From SLQH01 sp964612995 (lineage in GTDB: Bacteria; Planctomycetota; UBA11346), in contig CAZTGE010000028.1 in the NCBI GenBank assembly GCA_964612995.1, positions 1 through 37,625 of the forward strand: 37,625 nt of DNA. The letters run 5' to 3'. Of this stretch, positions 8,800 to 19,002 are shown piece after piece. Position 1 is the stretch's first letter. Every line of letters begins with the position of its first letter. The translations under genes were made by a program, and so were the position numbers. The notes under the pieces are model-generated. The model had not been told where the DNA came from. It worked only from the letters and a program-made list of their open reading frames with translations, and did no database searches.

Positions 8800-10848
8800 A
8801 TGCGATTGCACAACGACCTGATTGAAGTCGAGCTGGATGATCGTTGGCCGCGTATCTGCGCTGTTGGCCGACGCGACACCGGCGGCCGACTCGCGGGCTG
8901 CGATGCGAGCCGTCCGTTCACGATCGAGATCGACGGTACGGTCCACGTCCCCGATGGCTGCAGCGTCGCGCACGCGGATCAGAGCGCGGATTACGCCGTC
9001 TGCCTCGACCGGCTGGGCCTGATCATGCATTTCCGCTGCTCGCTGCTCGAACAGGGCCTGCTGTTCGAATTGATCGGGGTCGATGAGTGCGGCGACCATC
9101 GGCTGCAAACATGGCGGATTCCCGATCACCGGTTGATCACCGGCCGTGCCGCCGCCGGCGACAGCTACCTGCGCCACTGCATGGAACGGCGCAATTGGGG
9201 CCACGGCTGGTGCCCCGGCACCGGTTGTTACGACGACCGCGAGGACTGGGGCGCGGTCGGCGACGGCGTGCACGAGTACGGCCAGCGGGCGACCAAGCAC
9301 GCCTGCGTGTGGAACGATGCCATCTGCGCCGCCTTCGACTGCTCGATCCGCGTCGCGCCCTTGCTCAGCGAGCTCGACGCCGAGGGCGCGGTGTTGCCCG
9401 GTCGTGCCGGCCGCTTCAGCGTCTGCGCGGGCGTTCACGCCTACCGCCTGCGCGGCGAGCTGGCAGAGCCCTTCGTGCTGGTCATCGGCATTCTCGCCGA
9501 TGCCAACGGCGATGGCCGGATCGACTGGTGCGACGCCGCAGGTTGGGAGGGGGACCGGGTCTACGGCACCGACCTGCCGTACCGGGAGACCATCGTCTAC
9601 AAATTGATGACCGATACCGGGCACGGCGGCACCGCGCTGAGCTTCGCCGACTGTCTCAGCGTGATCCGCCGCGTGCACGCAGTCTCCGGCGGCCTGCGAC
9701 AGATCGTCTACCTCGTCGGGTGGCAGTACGCCGGCCACGACACCGGCTACCCCAGCTTCGATCAGGTCAACGCGGCGCTCGGCGGTGCCGCCGCGTTGCG
9801 ACAGCTGATCGAAGACGCCGGCGCCTACAACTGTCTGGTCTCGTTGCACGCCAATGTCGACGACAGTTACGCCGGGCATCCGGGCCACGATCCGTGCATG
9901 CTCAGCGGCGAGCCCGGTCGCCGGCCCTTCGTCTGGCTCCATCGCGAGTCGACCGGGCGCCAGGAGTGTTTCAGCATCAGCCACACGCTGGATGTGGAGC
10001 GCGGCCGCTTCCAGCAGCGGATGGAGAAGCTGCTCGCCGCGGTGCCCGTGCGCGAGACGATCCACTTCGACGCCCACCGGCCCTACAACGAGGTCTGGAC
10101 CGATGAGGGGGAACACATCAGCGCCGAATGCGAGGTCCAGCGGGGCATGGTGCCGATCCAGGCCTGGCTGCGCGCTCGCGGCCTGGACATGACCACCGAG
10201 GACGCCGACAGCGAGAAGCGGGGCCTGTATCGCTGGGTCTGGTTCTGGCCCAGCTGGCTGCACCCCTATCGCGTGGTCATGGTCCACGGGCGTCTGGCCG
10301 GGCGATGGTGGCACGGTCTGCAGAGCGAGGACATCCCCCGGCCCGAAGGGCAGGTGCTCGGGCAGTGCGTGGTCGCTTCCGAGATGCGCGTCGACAGCCA
10401 TGCCGAGATCACCCGCAAATTCTACCTCAACTGGATGTACGCCCAGGTGCTCGGTCGGCGCAAGATGACCGGCTACCACATCGGCGACTGGCGCTTTGGC
10501 CTGCGTGCACAGTACGGCCCCGGCTGCTACGCCGCGGCCGGCTCGCATCATCCGCCGCAGCCGCTCCACGCCGAGCTCGACGGCATCCCGATCGCCCGGG
10601 GCACCGATCGCTTCCTGCCCTGGCGCGCGGATACGATCTACGCCTACAGTCTCGCTGGCGGCGACCAGGAATGGACCCTGCCGGCCGATTGGACCGGGGC
10701 CGCCATCGCTTGTGTCGCGCTGCACGAACACGGCGAGGAATCGGGGCCGGCACTCGAGCGCGACGGTCGCAGCCTGCGCTTCAGCGCTCCGGCCGGCGTC
10801 GCTATCCGCATCACCCGAGCCGCCACCGAGCAGGAGCTGGAACGATGA
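8800..10848 (+). CDS. GH101/GH129-like glycoside hydrolase (alpha-N-acetylgalactosaminidase-like TIM barrel)
   Basis: This 682-residue protein has no signal peptide, so it should act in the cytoplasm. The central motif GWQYAGHDTGYP (307-318) matches the conserved GxQxxGHDxxxPD-type barrel motif of endo-alpha-N-acetylgalactosaminidases (GH101) and the related GH129. Asp424 in IHFDAH and Glu467 in MTTED lie where those families carry the nucleophile and the acid/base. DANGDGRIDW (234-243) looks like an EF-hand-type calcium loop. The carbohydrate-binding and anchoring modules of host-mucin GH101 enzymes are absent. The ATG at 8800 is chosen over an upstream in-frame TTG at 8749 because the sequence before 8800 does not look coding. 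The stop overlaps the GH65 start by four bases (ATGA), so the two are translationally coupled. Specificity may be broader than GalNAc. Family-level confidence is moderate. Confidence 0.68.
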   Translation: MRLHNDLIEVELDDRWPRICAVGRRDTGGRLAGCDASRPFTIEIDGTVHVPDGCSVAHADQSADYAVCLDRLGLIMHFRCSLLEQGLLFELIGVDECGDHRLQTWRIPDHRLITGRAAAGDSYLRHCMERRNWGHGWCPGTGCYDDREDWGAVGDGVHEYGQRATKHACVWNDAICAAFDCSIRVAPLLSELDAEGAVLPGRAGRFSVCAGVHAYRLRGELAEPFVLVIGILADANGDGRIDWCDAAGWEGDRVYGTDLPYRETIVYKLMTDTGHGGTALSFADCLSVIRRVHAVSGGLRQIVYLVGWQYAGHDTGYPSFDQVNAALGGAAALRQLIEDAGAYNCLVSLHANVDDSYAGHPGHDPCMLSGEPGRRPFVWLHRESTGRQECFSISHTLDVERGRFQQRMEKLLAAVPVRETIHFDAHRPYNEVWTDEGEHISAECEVQRGMVPIQAWLRARGLDMTTEDADSEKRGLYRWVWFWPSWLHPYRVVMVHGRLAGRWWHGLQSEDIPRPEGQVLGQCVVASEMRVDSHAEITRKFYLNWMYAQVLGRRKMTGYHIGDWRFGLRAQYGPGCYAAAGSHHPPQPLHAELDGIPIARGTDRFLPWRADTIYAYSLAGGDQEWTLPADWTGAAIACVALHEHGEESGPALERDGRSLRFSAPAGVAIRITRAATEQELER

Positions 10849-13145
10849 TCGACAGCAACCCATGGGAGCTCCGCCTCGACGGCGCCGCGCACGACGATAT
10901 CGGCTGGGTCCACACCCTGTTCGCGGTCGGCAACGGCACCCTGTGTCTGCGCGGCACGCTCCAGGAATTATCCGGCGGCGAATTGCCGGGCACCTACCAC
11001 GCGGGCATCTACGACACCATCACCCACGTGCCCGAGCCGGTCCTGCGGCCGTCGCCGGCAGATGCCTATTACGCCTACAAGCTCGATTGCACCAAGACCT
11101 ATCGCGAGCGCAGCTACATCAACCTGCCCGATCCGCTGCACGTCGACCTGGACATCGACGGCCAGGCGGTCGATTACGCCACCGGAACCGTGCACAGGCT
11201 CACGCGCACCCTCGATCTGCGGCGCGGCCTGTTCGTCTGTCAGGCGCTGTGGGCGGCCGGCGATGGCGCGCGCTACGATATCACCATGGAGCGGTTCTGC
11301 TCGCTCGCGGATCCGCACCGGGCGCACGTGCGCTACCGTATCACCGCGTGCGACCGCGCCGCCACCCTCACGCTGCGCAGCGGCATCGACGCCGCGGTGC
11401 ACAACCTGCAGTACACCGACGAGCGGACCTTCGCCGTCGAGGGTGTCCATCCGCTCGATGCGGCCGGGGTGGCGATGGAGGTCCGCGGGGTCGACCTCGG
11501 CGCGCGGGTCGCGCTCGCGGTCCGGCACCGGTGTACCGGCCTCGGCGATGAGGCCTGGCACAGCGAGACCGAGGGTGAGCGCTGCCGTGTCACGGCCACG
11601 CTCCAGCTCGAGCCGGGTCGAACGATCACGTTCGACCGCAGCATCGCCGTGCGCGACGGCACGCGGGTGGCGGATCCACTCTCGAGCGTGTGCGCGGTGG
11701 GCTCGCTCGATTACGCCACCGCGCTCGCGGACCACGTCGCGGCGTGGCAGCAGATGTGGCAGGCCTGTGACGTGCAGATCGAGGGTCATACGGCCGATCA
11801 GGCACGGCTGCGTTTCTGTATCTATCAGCTGATCATCGCTGCTCCCCCCGATGCGGTTCAGAGCATCGGCGCCAAGGGTCTTACCGGCGAGGGCTACCGC
11901 GGGCTGTGCTTCTGGGATACCGACCTGTTCGTGGCGCCGGTGTTCTATCACTGCCTGCCCGGACAGGGGCGGCGCCACCTCGCCTTCCGTCACCGCACGC
12001 TGCCGCAAGCGCGGGAGAAGGCCGCCGGCTTCTTCGGTCTCGCCGGGGCGTGCTACCCCTGGGAGGTCGCGGTCTCCGGTCACGAGGAGTGCGAGGAATG
12101 GATCGCCTGGCCGTATCACGAGCTGCATGTCACCTGCGATGTCGCCCGTTCGGTGCTGTGGTATCACGAGCTCAGCGGTGACGACGGGTTCCTGCTCGAC
12201 GCCGGTCTGGAGATCCTCGTCGCCACCACGCGATTCTGGGCGGCCAAGGCCGAACGCGATGAAGACGGTGTCTACCACATCCGCGATGTCGCCGGGCCCG
12301 ACGAATCGCACTGTCGCAGCGACGACAACGCCTACACCAACAACCTCGTCGCCCACTGCGCGCGCGAGCTCGACCGCCTGCTCGACGCCTGCGCCGCGGC
12401 GCAGCCGCAGCGGGTCGGCTCCCTGCTCACAGATCTCGGTGTCGACGCGGCGGAACGCGAGGCCTGGCGTGCGCTCGCCGACGGCCTGGCCACCGGCTTC
12501 GATAGCGCCACCGGTCGCTACGAGCACTGCGCCGGTTATTACGCCTTGTCCGACGATCTTGGCGGAGTGATGGGCGGCAAGCAGGGCCAGGGCGGGGCCC
12601 ACAGCGTGCCGCGATACGCCACTCAGGCGATCAATCAGCCCGATGTGCTGATGCTGCTCTACCTGCTCGGCGCACCGCGCGAGGTCCTGCAGGCCAACTG
12701 GGAATACTACGTTCCGCGCACCGTGGGCACCTCGTCGCTCGGCGCCGGGATCCTGGCGGTGATCGCCGCCCGTCTGGGCAAGGTCGATGCGTTCCTCGAG
12801 TATTACCGCCATGCCGCCGGTGTCGACGTGGACAACCCGATGGGCAACGCCGCCAAGGGCGTGCATCTGGCCAGCGCCGGTGCCGCCTGGCTCGCAGCGG
12901 TCCAGGGCGCGGCCGGGATCACTGTCGGGCGCGACGGCCTGCACATCTCACCCGCGCTGCCGTCTGACTGGTCCGCGATCAGCGGCCGGCTGCAGTGGCA
13001 CGGCCGGGCGATCGGCTATCGCGTGGCCTGCGACACGATCACCCTCAGCGCTGATCCGGACAACGACGGCGCGGTACCGGTTTTCACCGGATCCGGGGTG
13101 CGTGAACTTGTCGCGGGCGAGCGCGCAGAAATGCGCCTCGGCTGA
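10845..13145 (+). CDS. Glycoside hydrolase family 65 phosphorylase (maltose/kojibiose/trehalose phosphorylase-like)
   Basis: This 766-residue cytoplasmic protein is of normal GH65 length. GAKGLTGEGYRG followed by FWDTD (342-360) is the family signature. AGPDESH contains Glu487 at the place of the catalytic acid. TSSLG with Ser630 and Ser631, and GVHLAS with His674, match positions that bind phosphate in GH65 phosphorylases, so phosphorolysis of an alpha-glucoside to beta-glucose-1-phosphate is more likely than hydrolysis. The usual KQADV motif reads NQPDV here, and the HxSSL-like histidine is glycine, so the sugar specificity may be unusual. The frame is open far upstream, but the ATG at 10845 overlapping the previous stop is the natural start. 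No beta-phosphoglucomutase gene is adjacent. It converges with the helicase gene, with 25 bases between them. Confidence 0.9.
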   Translation: MIDSNPWELRLDGAAHDDIGWVHTLFAVGNGTLCLRGTLQELSGGELPGTYHAGIYDTITHVPEPVLRPSPADAYYAYKLDCTKTYRERSYINLPDPLHVDLDIDGQAVDYATGTVHRLTRTLDLRRGLFVCQALWAAGDGARYDITMERFCSLADPHRAHVRYRITACDRAATLTLRSGIDAAVHNLQYTDERTFAVEGVHPLDAAGVAMEVRGVDLGARVALAVRHRCTGLGDEAWHSETEGERCRVTATLQLEPGRTITFDRSIAVRDGTRVADPLSSVCAVGSLDYATALADHVAAWQQMWQACDVQIEGHTADQARLRFCIYQLIIAAPPDAVQSIGAKGLTGEGYRGLCFWDTDLFVAPVFYHCLPGQGRRHLAFRHRTLPQAREKAAGFFGLAGACYPWEVAVSGHEECEEWIAWPYHELHVTCDVARSVLWYHELSGDDGFLLDAGLEILVATTRFWAAKAERDEDGVYHIRDVAGPDESHCRSDDNAYTNNLVAHCARELDRLLDACAAAQPQRVGSLLTDLGVDAAEREAWRALADGLATGFDSATGRYEHCAGYYALSDDLGGVMGGKQGQGGAHSVPRYATQAINQPDVLMLLYLLGAPREVLQANWEYYVPRTVGTSSLGAGILAVIAARLGKVDAFLEYYRHAAGVDVDNPMGNAAKGVHLASAGAAWLAAVQGAAGITVGRDGLHISPALPSDWSAISGRLQWHGRAIGYRVACDTITLSADPDNDGAVPVFTGSGVRELVAGERAEMRLG

Positions 13146-13170
13146 GGCCGCGCGGCGTGCGTGCCGGTCT

Positions 13171-14472
<1,302 letters not shown>

Positions 14473-14670
14473 GGATTGTCCGGGTGGGCGCAGGGCCCGA
14501 TGTCATACCCGGACAGCCGATTCCGAATACAGTTGGAAGCGATGCGCGGGGCGTGTCGAACGATCGACGGCTCGGCTGCGCGCGCTCAGGATGGCGAGCG
14601 ACGCCAGCCGCGCCAGCACAAACTGCTCCGTGCTGATACGCGGGCCGCGGTTGCACAGGCGCGGTGCGGA

Positions 14671-14871
14671 TCAGACGTCGAGATCGAAGTACCAGGCGAT
14701 GTAGCACGTGCCGGCCACGATGATGCCCATGATGACCAGCCCCAGAACTTGTCCTTCCAGGTGATCAGGGGTTCTGGATCGGGCAGGTAGAGGAAGTCGT
14801 TGCCGCGATCGTCATCGCGGATCACTTCCTCTTCGACCAGTTCCCGGAATTCCGGTGCCCGGCCTCGCTCT
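14671..14871 (-). pseudogene. Small C-terminal-anchored membrane protein with a frameshift
   Basis: Reading the minus strand, an acidic segment (FRELVEEEVIRDDDRGNDF, then LYLPDPEPLITWKDKFW) runs up to about 14740. One base-shift then opens GLVIMGIIVAGTCYIAWYF and DLDV with a stop at 14671. Together they make a coherent short protein: an acidic soluble part, an amphipathic WKDKFW, one transmembrane helix and a short tail. The shift falls in a run of four Gs (TTCTGGGGCTGG); one more G, or a -1 slip, restores the frame. No good start codon is seen upstream, where the sequence passes into hairpin-rich DNA, so the 5' end may be lost. This could be a real pseudogene, a sequencing error or programmed frameshifting. 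It follows the helicase start with about 200 bases between. Confidence 0.45.
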
Positions 14872-15009
14872 GGCGGCAAGCCGCCGTGAGCGATCCGCGT
14901 GGCGGCAGGGCACGGGCTCGACCGGGAACCCCCGGCGAGCATGATCGTCCAAGTAGCAGCCCCTCAGCCCCAGCCGTGGACATGGTCCATACGCACGGAG
15001 ATCTGTCAT

Positions 15010-15215
15010 GCCGGATGGGACCTTCAAAGGTCGACGTCGAGCGTTTGAACGGCACGAATCGTGGACAGGAGGTCGGCCGACCGCGGACCGGTTTTCGCCG
15101 ATGATGGGCCGTGGGCCCGGCGAAAACACGGCCGCAGGCCGCGAGGTCCGACCGAGGCCGTGGGGGTGTGCGCCGCAGGCGCGAGGGGGCAACGCCCCCT
15201 CTGAAGCGAGCGTCA
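15010..15215. repeat. Structured hairpin-chain element, copy 2
   Basis: The same hairpin order as copies 1 and 3 is seen. Outer stem GTTTTCGCCG (15091-15100) pairs with CGGCGAAAAC (15118-15127) and encloses GGGCC-GTG-GGCCC (15106-15118). CGGCC-GCA-GGCCG follows (15129-15141), then a linker ending GTGGGGGTGT, then GCGCC-GCA-GGCGC (15170-15182) and AGGGGGC-AAC-GCCCCCT (15184-15200). The end CTCTGAAGCGAGCGTCA is almost the same as in copy 3. Upstream, GACCTT-CA-AAGGTC and the palindrome GGTCGGCCGACC appear to match the upstream part of copy 3. It sits about 190 bases before the VIT-domain gene. The sequence between the element and that gene (15216-15406) shows nothing I can name except the ribosome site. 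Confidence 0.72.
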
Positions 15216-15406
15216 TGCCGAGCCTCATTTACGAACATGCCGCGAAAGCCCATCGTACCCGGTCAGCGGGGGCCGGGCGCGTGGACAGTCGACGGCTGGT
15301 GCCCGCCACGCGCGGAGCCGGTCGCTGCCGGCGAGGCGGGGCCGGTGCCGCGAATGCGGTGACGGTCGGCGCGGGTGACGGAATCCATGCACTGAAAGGA
15401 CCTTCC

Positions 15407-18400
15407 ATGTCGATCTTGCGTCTTGCCGTACTGAGCCTGGTGGCTGCCGGCCTCATCGCCTCGGAGGTGGTGCCGCCGCCCGGCCCCATGCCGCCGCCGA
15501 CGATCAAACTACCACCCGAGGAGCAGCCGATCCGGCTGACCGAACTCGCGGTGGCGGTCACGGTATCGGGCCTCCAGGCCGAGACCGTGACCACCATGAC
15601 CTTCCGCAACCCCAACAACCGGGTGCTCGCCGGCGAGCTGGAGTTTCCCCTGCCCGATGGGGCCACGGTCTGTGGCTATGCCCTCGATGTGAACGGGCGG
15701 ATGGTCGACGGGGTGATCGTGCCCAAGGACAAGGGTCGGGTGGTGATGGAGACCGAGATGCGCCGCCAGGTCGACCCCGGTCTGGTCGAACACGTGCGGG
15801 GCAACCTCTTCCGCACCCGGGTCTATCCGATTCCGGCGCAGGGGACCCGGACCATCCGGGTGGTCCACGTCGCCGAACTCGCCCTGGCCGCAGACGGCGC
15901 CGCCTGCCATGTTCCGCTGCCGCGCACCGAACTGCCGCAGTTGAAGCTGCGGGTCGAGGTGAAGGCGGGAGGCGGCGAGCCGGAGCTGGGCGGCTTCGGC
16001 GACCTGGTATTGCAGGATTTCTCTCAGCGTTGGGTCGCGGAGGCGGAACTCGGCGCGGTGACCCCGGATGACGACCTCTACATCCGTCTGCCACGGCTGG
16101 GCTCTGAGCTGGTCACCCTCGAACACCATCATCGCGATGCCACCTTCGCCGCGATCAGTCACGCTCCCGACCTGCCGGAGCCACGCACCGCGTCGAAGCC
16201 GGCGCGGATCGCGGTGGCCTGGGATGCCTCGGGCAGTCGCGATCCGGAAGCGGTCGCCCGTGATCGGGCGGTGCTCGCGGCCCTGGTCGCGCGCGCGGGT
16301 TGCGGGGTCGACCTGCGGGTCTTCCGCAACGCGCCGGCTCCCTGGCAACACTTCGCGCCGGGCGCCGACGGCGCCCGGGCCCTGGCCGCGCATCTCGACG
16401 CGCTCGCCTACGATGGCGGCACCGATCTCGCCGCGCTCGATCTGCGCGGCGGCGCCCTGCCGGCCGCGGCCGCGTCGGTCGATCGCTGGATCCTGTTCAC
16501 CGATGGCCTGCACACCCTGGGCGCGGGCCTGCCCGGGATCGGAGAGATGCCGGTCCACGTGGTCGCCAGCGGAAGCCGGCGCGATCGCGGGGTGCAGCGC
16601 TTCATCGCCGCGGCGACCGGCGGCCAACTGGTCGATGCGGCGCGCTCACCGGCGGAGGCGGTGGCGCAGAGCCTGCTCACCGTGCGACCTACCCTGCTGC
16701 GGGTCGAGGCGCCGGCTGGCGCGCTCGGCGACATCCAGCACCGGTTCGCTGTGGAGGCCGGCCGGGCCACGGTCTACGCCCGCGTGCTGGCCGACTGCGA
16801 GGCGACCCTGGTCTACGGCTACCCCGGTGGCGCGGTGGTCCTGCGGCACTCCGTACAGTTACGCCAGGCGGATGGCTCGATCGGTCGGGTGATCGGTCGC
16901 GCCTGGGCCGGGGCCAAGGTGGCCGAGCTCGCGGTATTCTCCGAGCGCAATGCCGACGAGATTCTCAGACTCGGCCGTCAGTACGGTCTGGTGACTCCCG
17001 GCACCTCGCTGATCGTACTCGAGAATCTGCGCCAGTACCTCGAGCACGAGATCGAGCCGCCGGTGTCCTGGCACTCGATGCGCGAGCGGTATCTCGCCGC
17101 GCTCAAGCAGCGGCGGCAACAGGAGGAAGCGCGGGTGACGGACAAGCTCGCCATCGTGCTCGACTGGTGGCGCGACCGGGCGGCCTGGTGGGAGCGCGAC
17201 TTCCCGCATCACGCCGAAGTGAAGGTGGCGCAGGCCGATGACGATGGTACAGCCGTTCCGGTTGCAGGCGAACAAGAGGCGGCCGGACTGACGGCGGCTT
17301 TCGGCAGCCTCGCGCGCCGCCTCACCGGCACCGTTGTTGGCGCCCGGGAGAGCTCCGCACACGGCGGGTTTGTGCTGCCGGCCGATGCGCTCAGTGCGGA
17401 CGCGACGCTCGAGGGCGAGGAATCGACGGCGAAGGCGGAGGTCATTGCTCCATCCACCGCCGCGTCCATCGCGATCCAGCCCTGGGATCCGGATACCCCT
17501 TACCTCGCCGCGCTGCGTGAAGCCCCGCCCACAGAGGTCTACCCGGCCTATCTCGCGCAGCGGGCGGAGCACGCGAGCAGCCCGGCGTTCTTCCTCGACT
17601 GCGCCGGCCCGATCCTCGCTCAGGACCGGGCCCTGGGTCTGCGGGTGCTCTCCAATCTCGCCGAACTCAAGATCGACGACCCGGCCCTGCTGCGGGTCTA
17701 TGCCTGGCGTCTGGAGCAGGCCGGTGCGCTCGACCGGGCGATCGAACTGCTCGAGCGCGTGCGTCGCCTGCGCGCTGAGGACCCGCAGTCGCATCGCGAT
17801 CTCGCCTTGCTGCTGGCGCGCCGCGGCGAGCAGGACGAGACGCTGGGCGATCTCACCCGCGCGGTGCGTCTGCTCTACGACGTGGTCGTCGGCGAATGGC
17901 AGCGCTTCGAGCAGATCGAGGTCATCGCGCTGATGGAGCTCAACCGCTACGTTGCCTTGGCGACCGAACTACCGGGCGGCGAGGCGGCCGATTTCGGCTA
18001 CATCGACAGCCGGTTGCGCAAGCTGCTCGATTGCGATGTGCGCATCCTCCTGCGCTGGGACGCCGACAACACCGACATCGACCTGCACGTGATCGAACCC
18101 TCGGGCGAGGAAGCCTATTACGGCAACAACCGCACCACCATCGGCGGCCTGGTGTCGCGCGATTTCACCCAGGGCTACGGCCCTGAGGAATATCTGCTGC
18201 GCCGCGCGATGCCGGGGACCTACCGCATCCGCTGTCGGTACTTCGGTTCGAGCCAGCAGACCCTGGTCGGTCCGGCCACGGTCACCGCCACGGTGATCAC
18301 CAATTTCGGTCGCCCCGACGAGCACCGCCGTGATCTCACCCTGCGTCTCGAAGATGTGAAGGAGACCGTGGACATCGGGGCGATCACCATCGGCGCCGGG

Positions 18401-18664
18401 GCCGCGTCGCCGGCGACCGGGGCGACCATCACCCGCGAGCGGCTCGGATCGCTGCACCGGGGCATGAGCCGGGCCGCGGTCGAAGCCGCGCTCGGGCCGA
18501 GCGAGCGCGTCGACGGCGACGGCCTGAGCGTGCTGGTCTACCGTCTCGCCGACGGGGTGAGCGTTCGTCTGGGCTTCGGCCCCGACCTGCTCTGGGCTCG
18601 CGAGATCCACGCCGGTGCCGAACGCGCGCTCCCGCTCGCCCCGGCGCCGGAAGCGGCAGACTGA
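15407..18664 (+). CDS. VIT-VWA-DUF2135 secreted protein with BamE-like C-terminal domain
   Basis: This protein has 1085 residues. The ATG at 15407 follows AAAGGA and starts a signal peptide (to about residue 19, LIASE). A proline-rich linker follows, then a VIT domain (about 40-165, with NRVLAGELEFPLPDGA and GNLFRTRVYPIP), then a von Willebrand A domain with the metal-site motif DASGS (273-277). The middle (about 560-870) is helical and charged with TPR-like stretches. RWDADNTDIDLHVIEPSG (about 883-900) begins a DUF2135 domain of the kind found at the end of VIT/VWA proteins. The last about 75 residues (LGSLHRGMSRAAVEAALGPS onward) resemble the SmpA/BamE fold. The protein is probably periplasmic and works by protein-protein contact. 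A strong hairpin follows the stop. The long upstream open frame overlaps repeat copy 2 and is not used. Confidence 0.88.
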   Translation: MSILRLAVLSLVAAGLIASEVVPPPGPMPPPTIKLPPEEQPIRLTELAVAVTVSGLQAETVTTMTFRNPNNRVLAGELEFPLPDGATVCGYALDVNGRMVDGVIVPKDKGRVVMETEMRRQVDPGLVEHVRGNLFRTRVYPIPAQGTRTIRVVHVAELALAADGAACHVPLPRTELPQLKLRVEVKAGGGEPELGGFGDLVLQDFSQRWVAEAELGAVTPDDDLYIRLPRLGSELVTLEHHHRDATFAAISHAPDLPEPRTASKPARIAVAWDASGSRDPEAVARDRAVLAALVARAGCGVDLRVFRNAPAPWQHFAPGADGARALAAHLDALAYDGGTDLAALDLRGGALPAAAASVDRWILFTDGLHTLGAGLPGIGEMPVHVVASGSRRDRGVQRFIAAATGGQLVDAARSPAEAVAQSLLTVRPTLLRVEAPAGALGDIQHRFAVEAGRATVYARVLADCEATLVYGYPGGAVVLRHSVQLRQADGSIGRVIGRAWAGAKVAELAVFSERNADEILRLGRQYGLVTPGTSLIVLENLRQYLEHEIEPPVSWHSMRERYLAALKQRRQQEEARVTDKLAIVLDWWRDRAAWWERDFPHHAEVKVAQADDDGTAVPVAGEQEAAGLTAAFGSLARRLTGTVVGARESSAHGGFVLPADALSADATLEGEESTAKAEVIAPSTAASIAIQPWDPDTPYLAALREAPPTEVYPAYLAQRAEHASSPAFFLDCAGPILAQDRALGLRVLSNLAELKIDDPALLRVYAWRLEQAGALDRAIELLERVRRLRAEDPQSHRDLALLLARRGEQDETLGDLTRAVRLLYDVVVGEWQRFEQIEVIALMELNRYVALATELPGGEAADFGYIDSRLRKLLDCDVRILLRWDADNTDIDLHVIEPSGEEAYYGNNRTTIGGLVSRDFTQGYGPEEYLLRRAMPGTYRIRCRYFGSSQQTLVGPATVTATVITNFGRPDEHRRDLTLRLEDVKETVDIGAITIGAGAASPATGATITRERLGSLHRGMSRAAVEAALGPSERVDGDGLSVLVYRLADGVSVRLGFGPDLLWAREIHAGAERALPLAPAPEAAD

Positions 18665-18670
18665 CCTCGA

Positions 18671-18709
18671 CGCTCCCCCGCGCCCGTTCGTTGGCGGGCA
18701 GGGGGAGCG
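18671..18709 (+). terminator. Strong GC hairpin after the VIT-domain gene, terminator candidate
   Basis: CGCTCCCCC (18671-18679) pairs with GGGGGAGCG (18701-18709), and inner GCCCG pairs with CGGGC around a TTCGTTGG loop. It starts 6 bases after the stop at 18664. There is no T-tract, so it may instead stabilise the mRNA end. Confidence 0.5.
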
Positions 18710-18764
18710 CACGATGCGTCGGGGTACCGGGCAGCTGATCCGAGAGCGGAATCACCGGTGACAA

Positions 18765-18971
18765 GGCCCTCAAAAAGCAAAAAGCGCCCGTCCGCAGCGT
18801 CTGGAGCCCAGCCAGGCATGGCTGGGCGACCGGTCGACAGAGGAGCGTTTTTCGGCGAAAATGGCCCGCAGGGCCGCCGAAAACGCCAGCGCAGCTGGCG
18901 AGCGACGACAGAGACGCGTGGGGGTACGCGGCGGACGCGAGGGGGCAGCGCCCCCTCTGATAGGAGCGTCA
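18765..18971. repeat. Structured hairpin-chain element, copy 3
   Basis: A 9-bp stem with a GGCA loop (18806-18827) comes first. Outer arms GCGTTTTTCGGC (18845-18856) and GCCGAAAACGC (18876-18886) enclose GGCCC-GCA-GGGCC (18863-18875). CGCCAGC-GCA-GCTGGCG follows (18884-18900), then the linker GACGACAGAGACGCGTGGGG, a weaker CGCG stem, and AGGGGGC-AGC-GCCCCCT (18940-18956), ending CTCTGATAGGAGCGTCA. The element fills the gap between the convergent VIT-domain and lipoprotein genes. As in copy 1, its right end lies close (32 bases) to the stop codon of a minus-strand gene. Confidence 0.72.
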
Positions 18972-19002
18972 CCGCTGCGCCGATCGTCGCTCGCGCGGGC
19001 GT

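Noticed and set aside
10128..10844. N-terminal extension of the GH65 frame
   Set aside because: The extension lies inside the glycosidase gene in another frame and is arginine-rich. GH65 homology starts at 10845, where the ATG overlaps the previous stop.
14812..15253. Minus-strand reading frames beginning with a peptide like MTLASEGALPPR
   Set aside because: Nearly the same peptide start appears at 18538-18972 on the minus strand. Both lie inside the hairpin element, so the likeness comes from the repeated DNA. There is no ribosome site and the composition is arginine/proline shadow-like.
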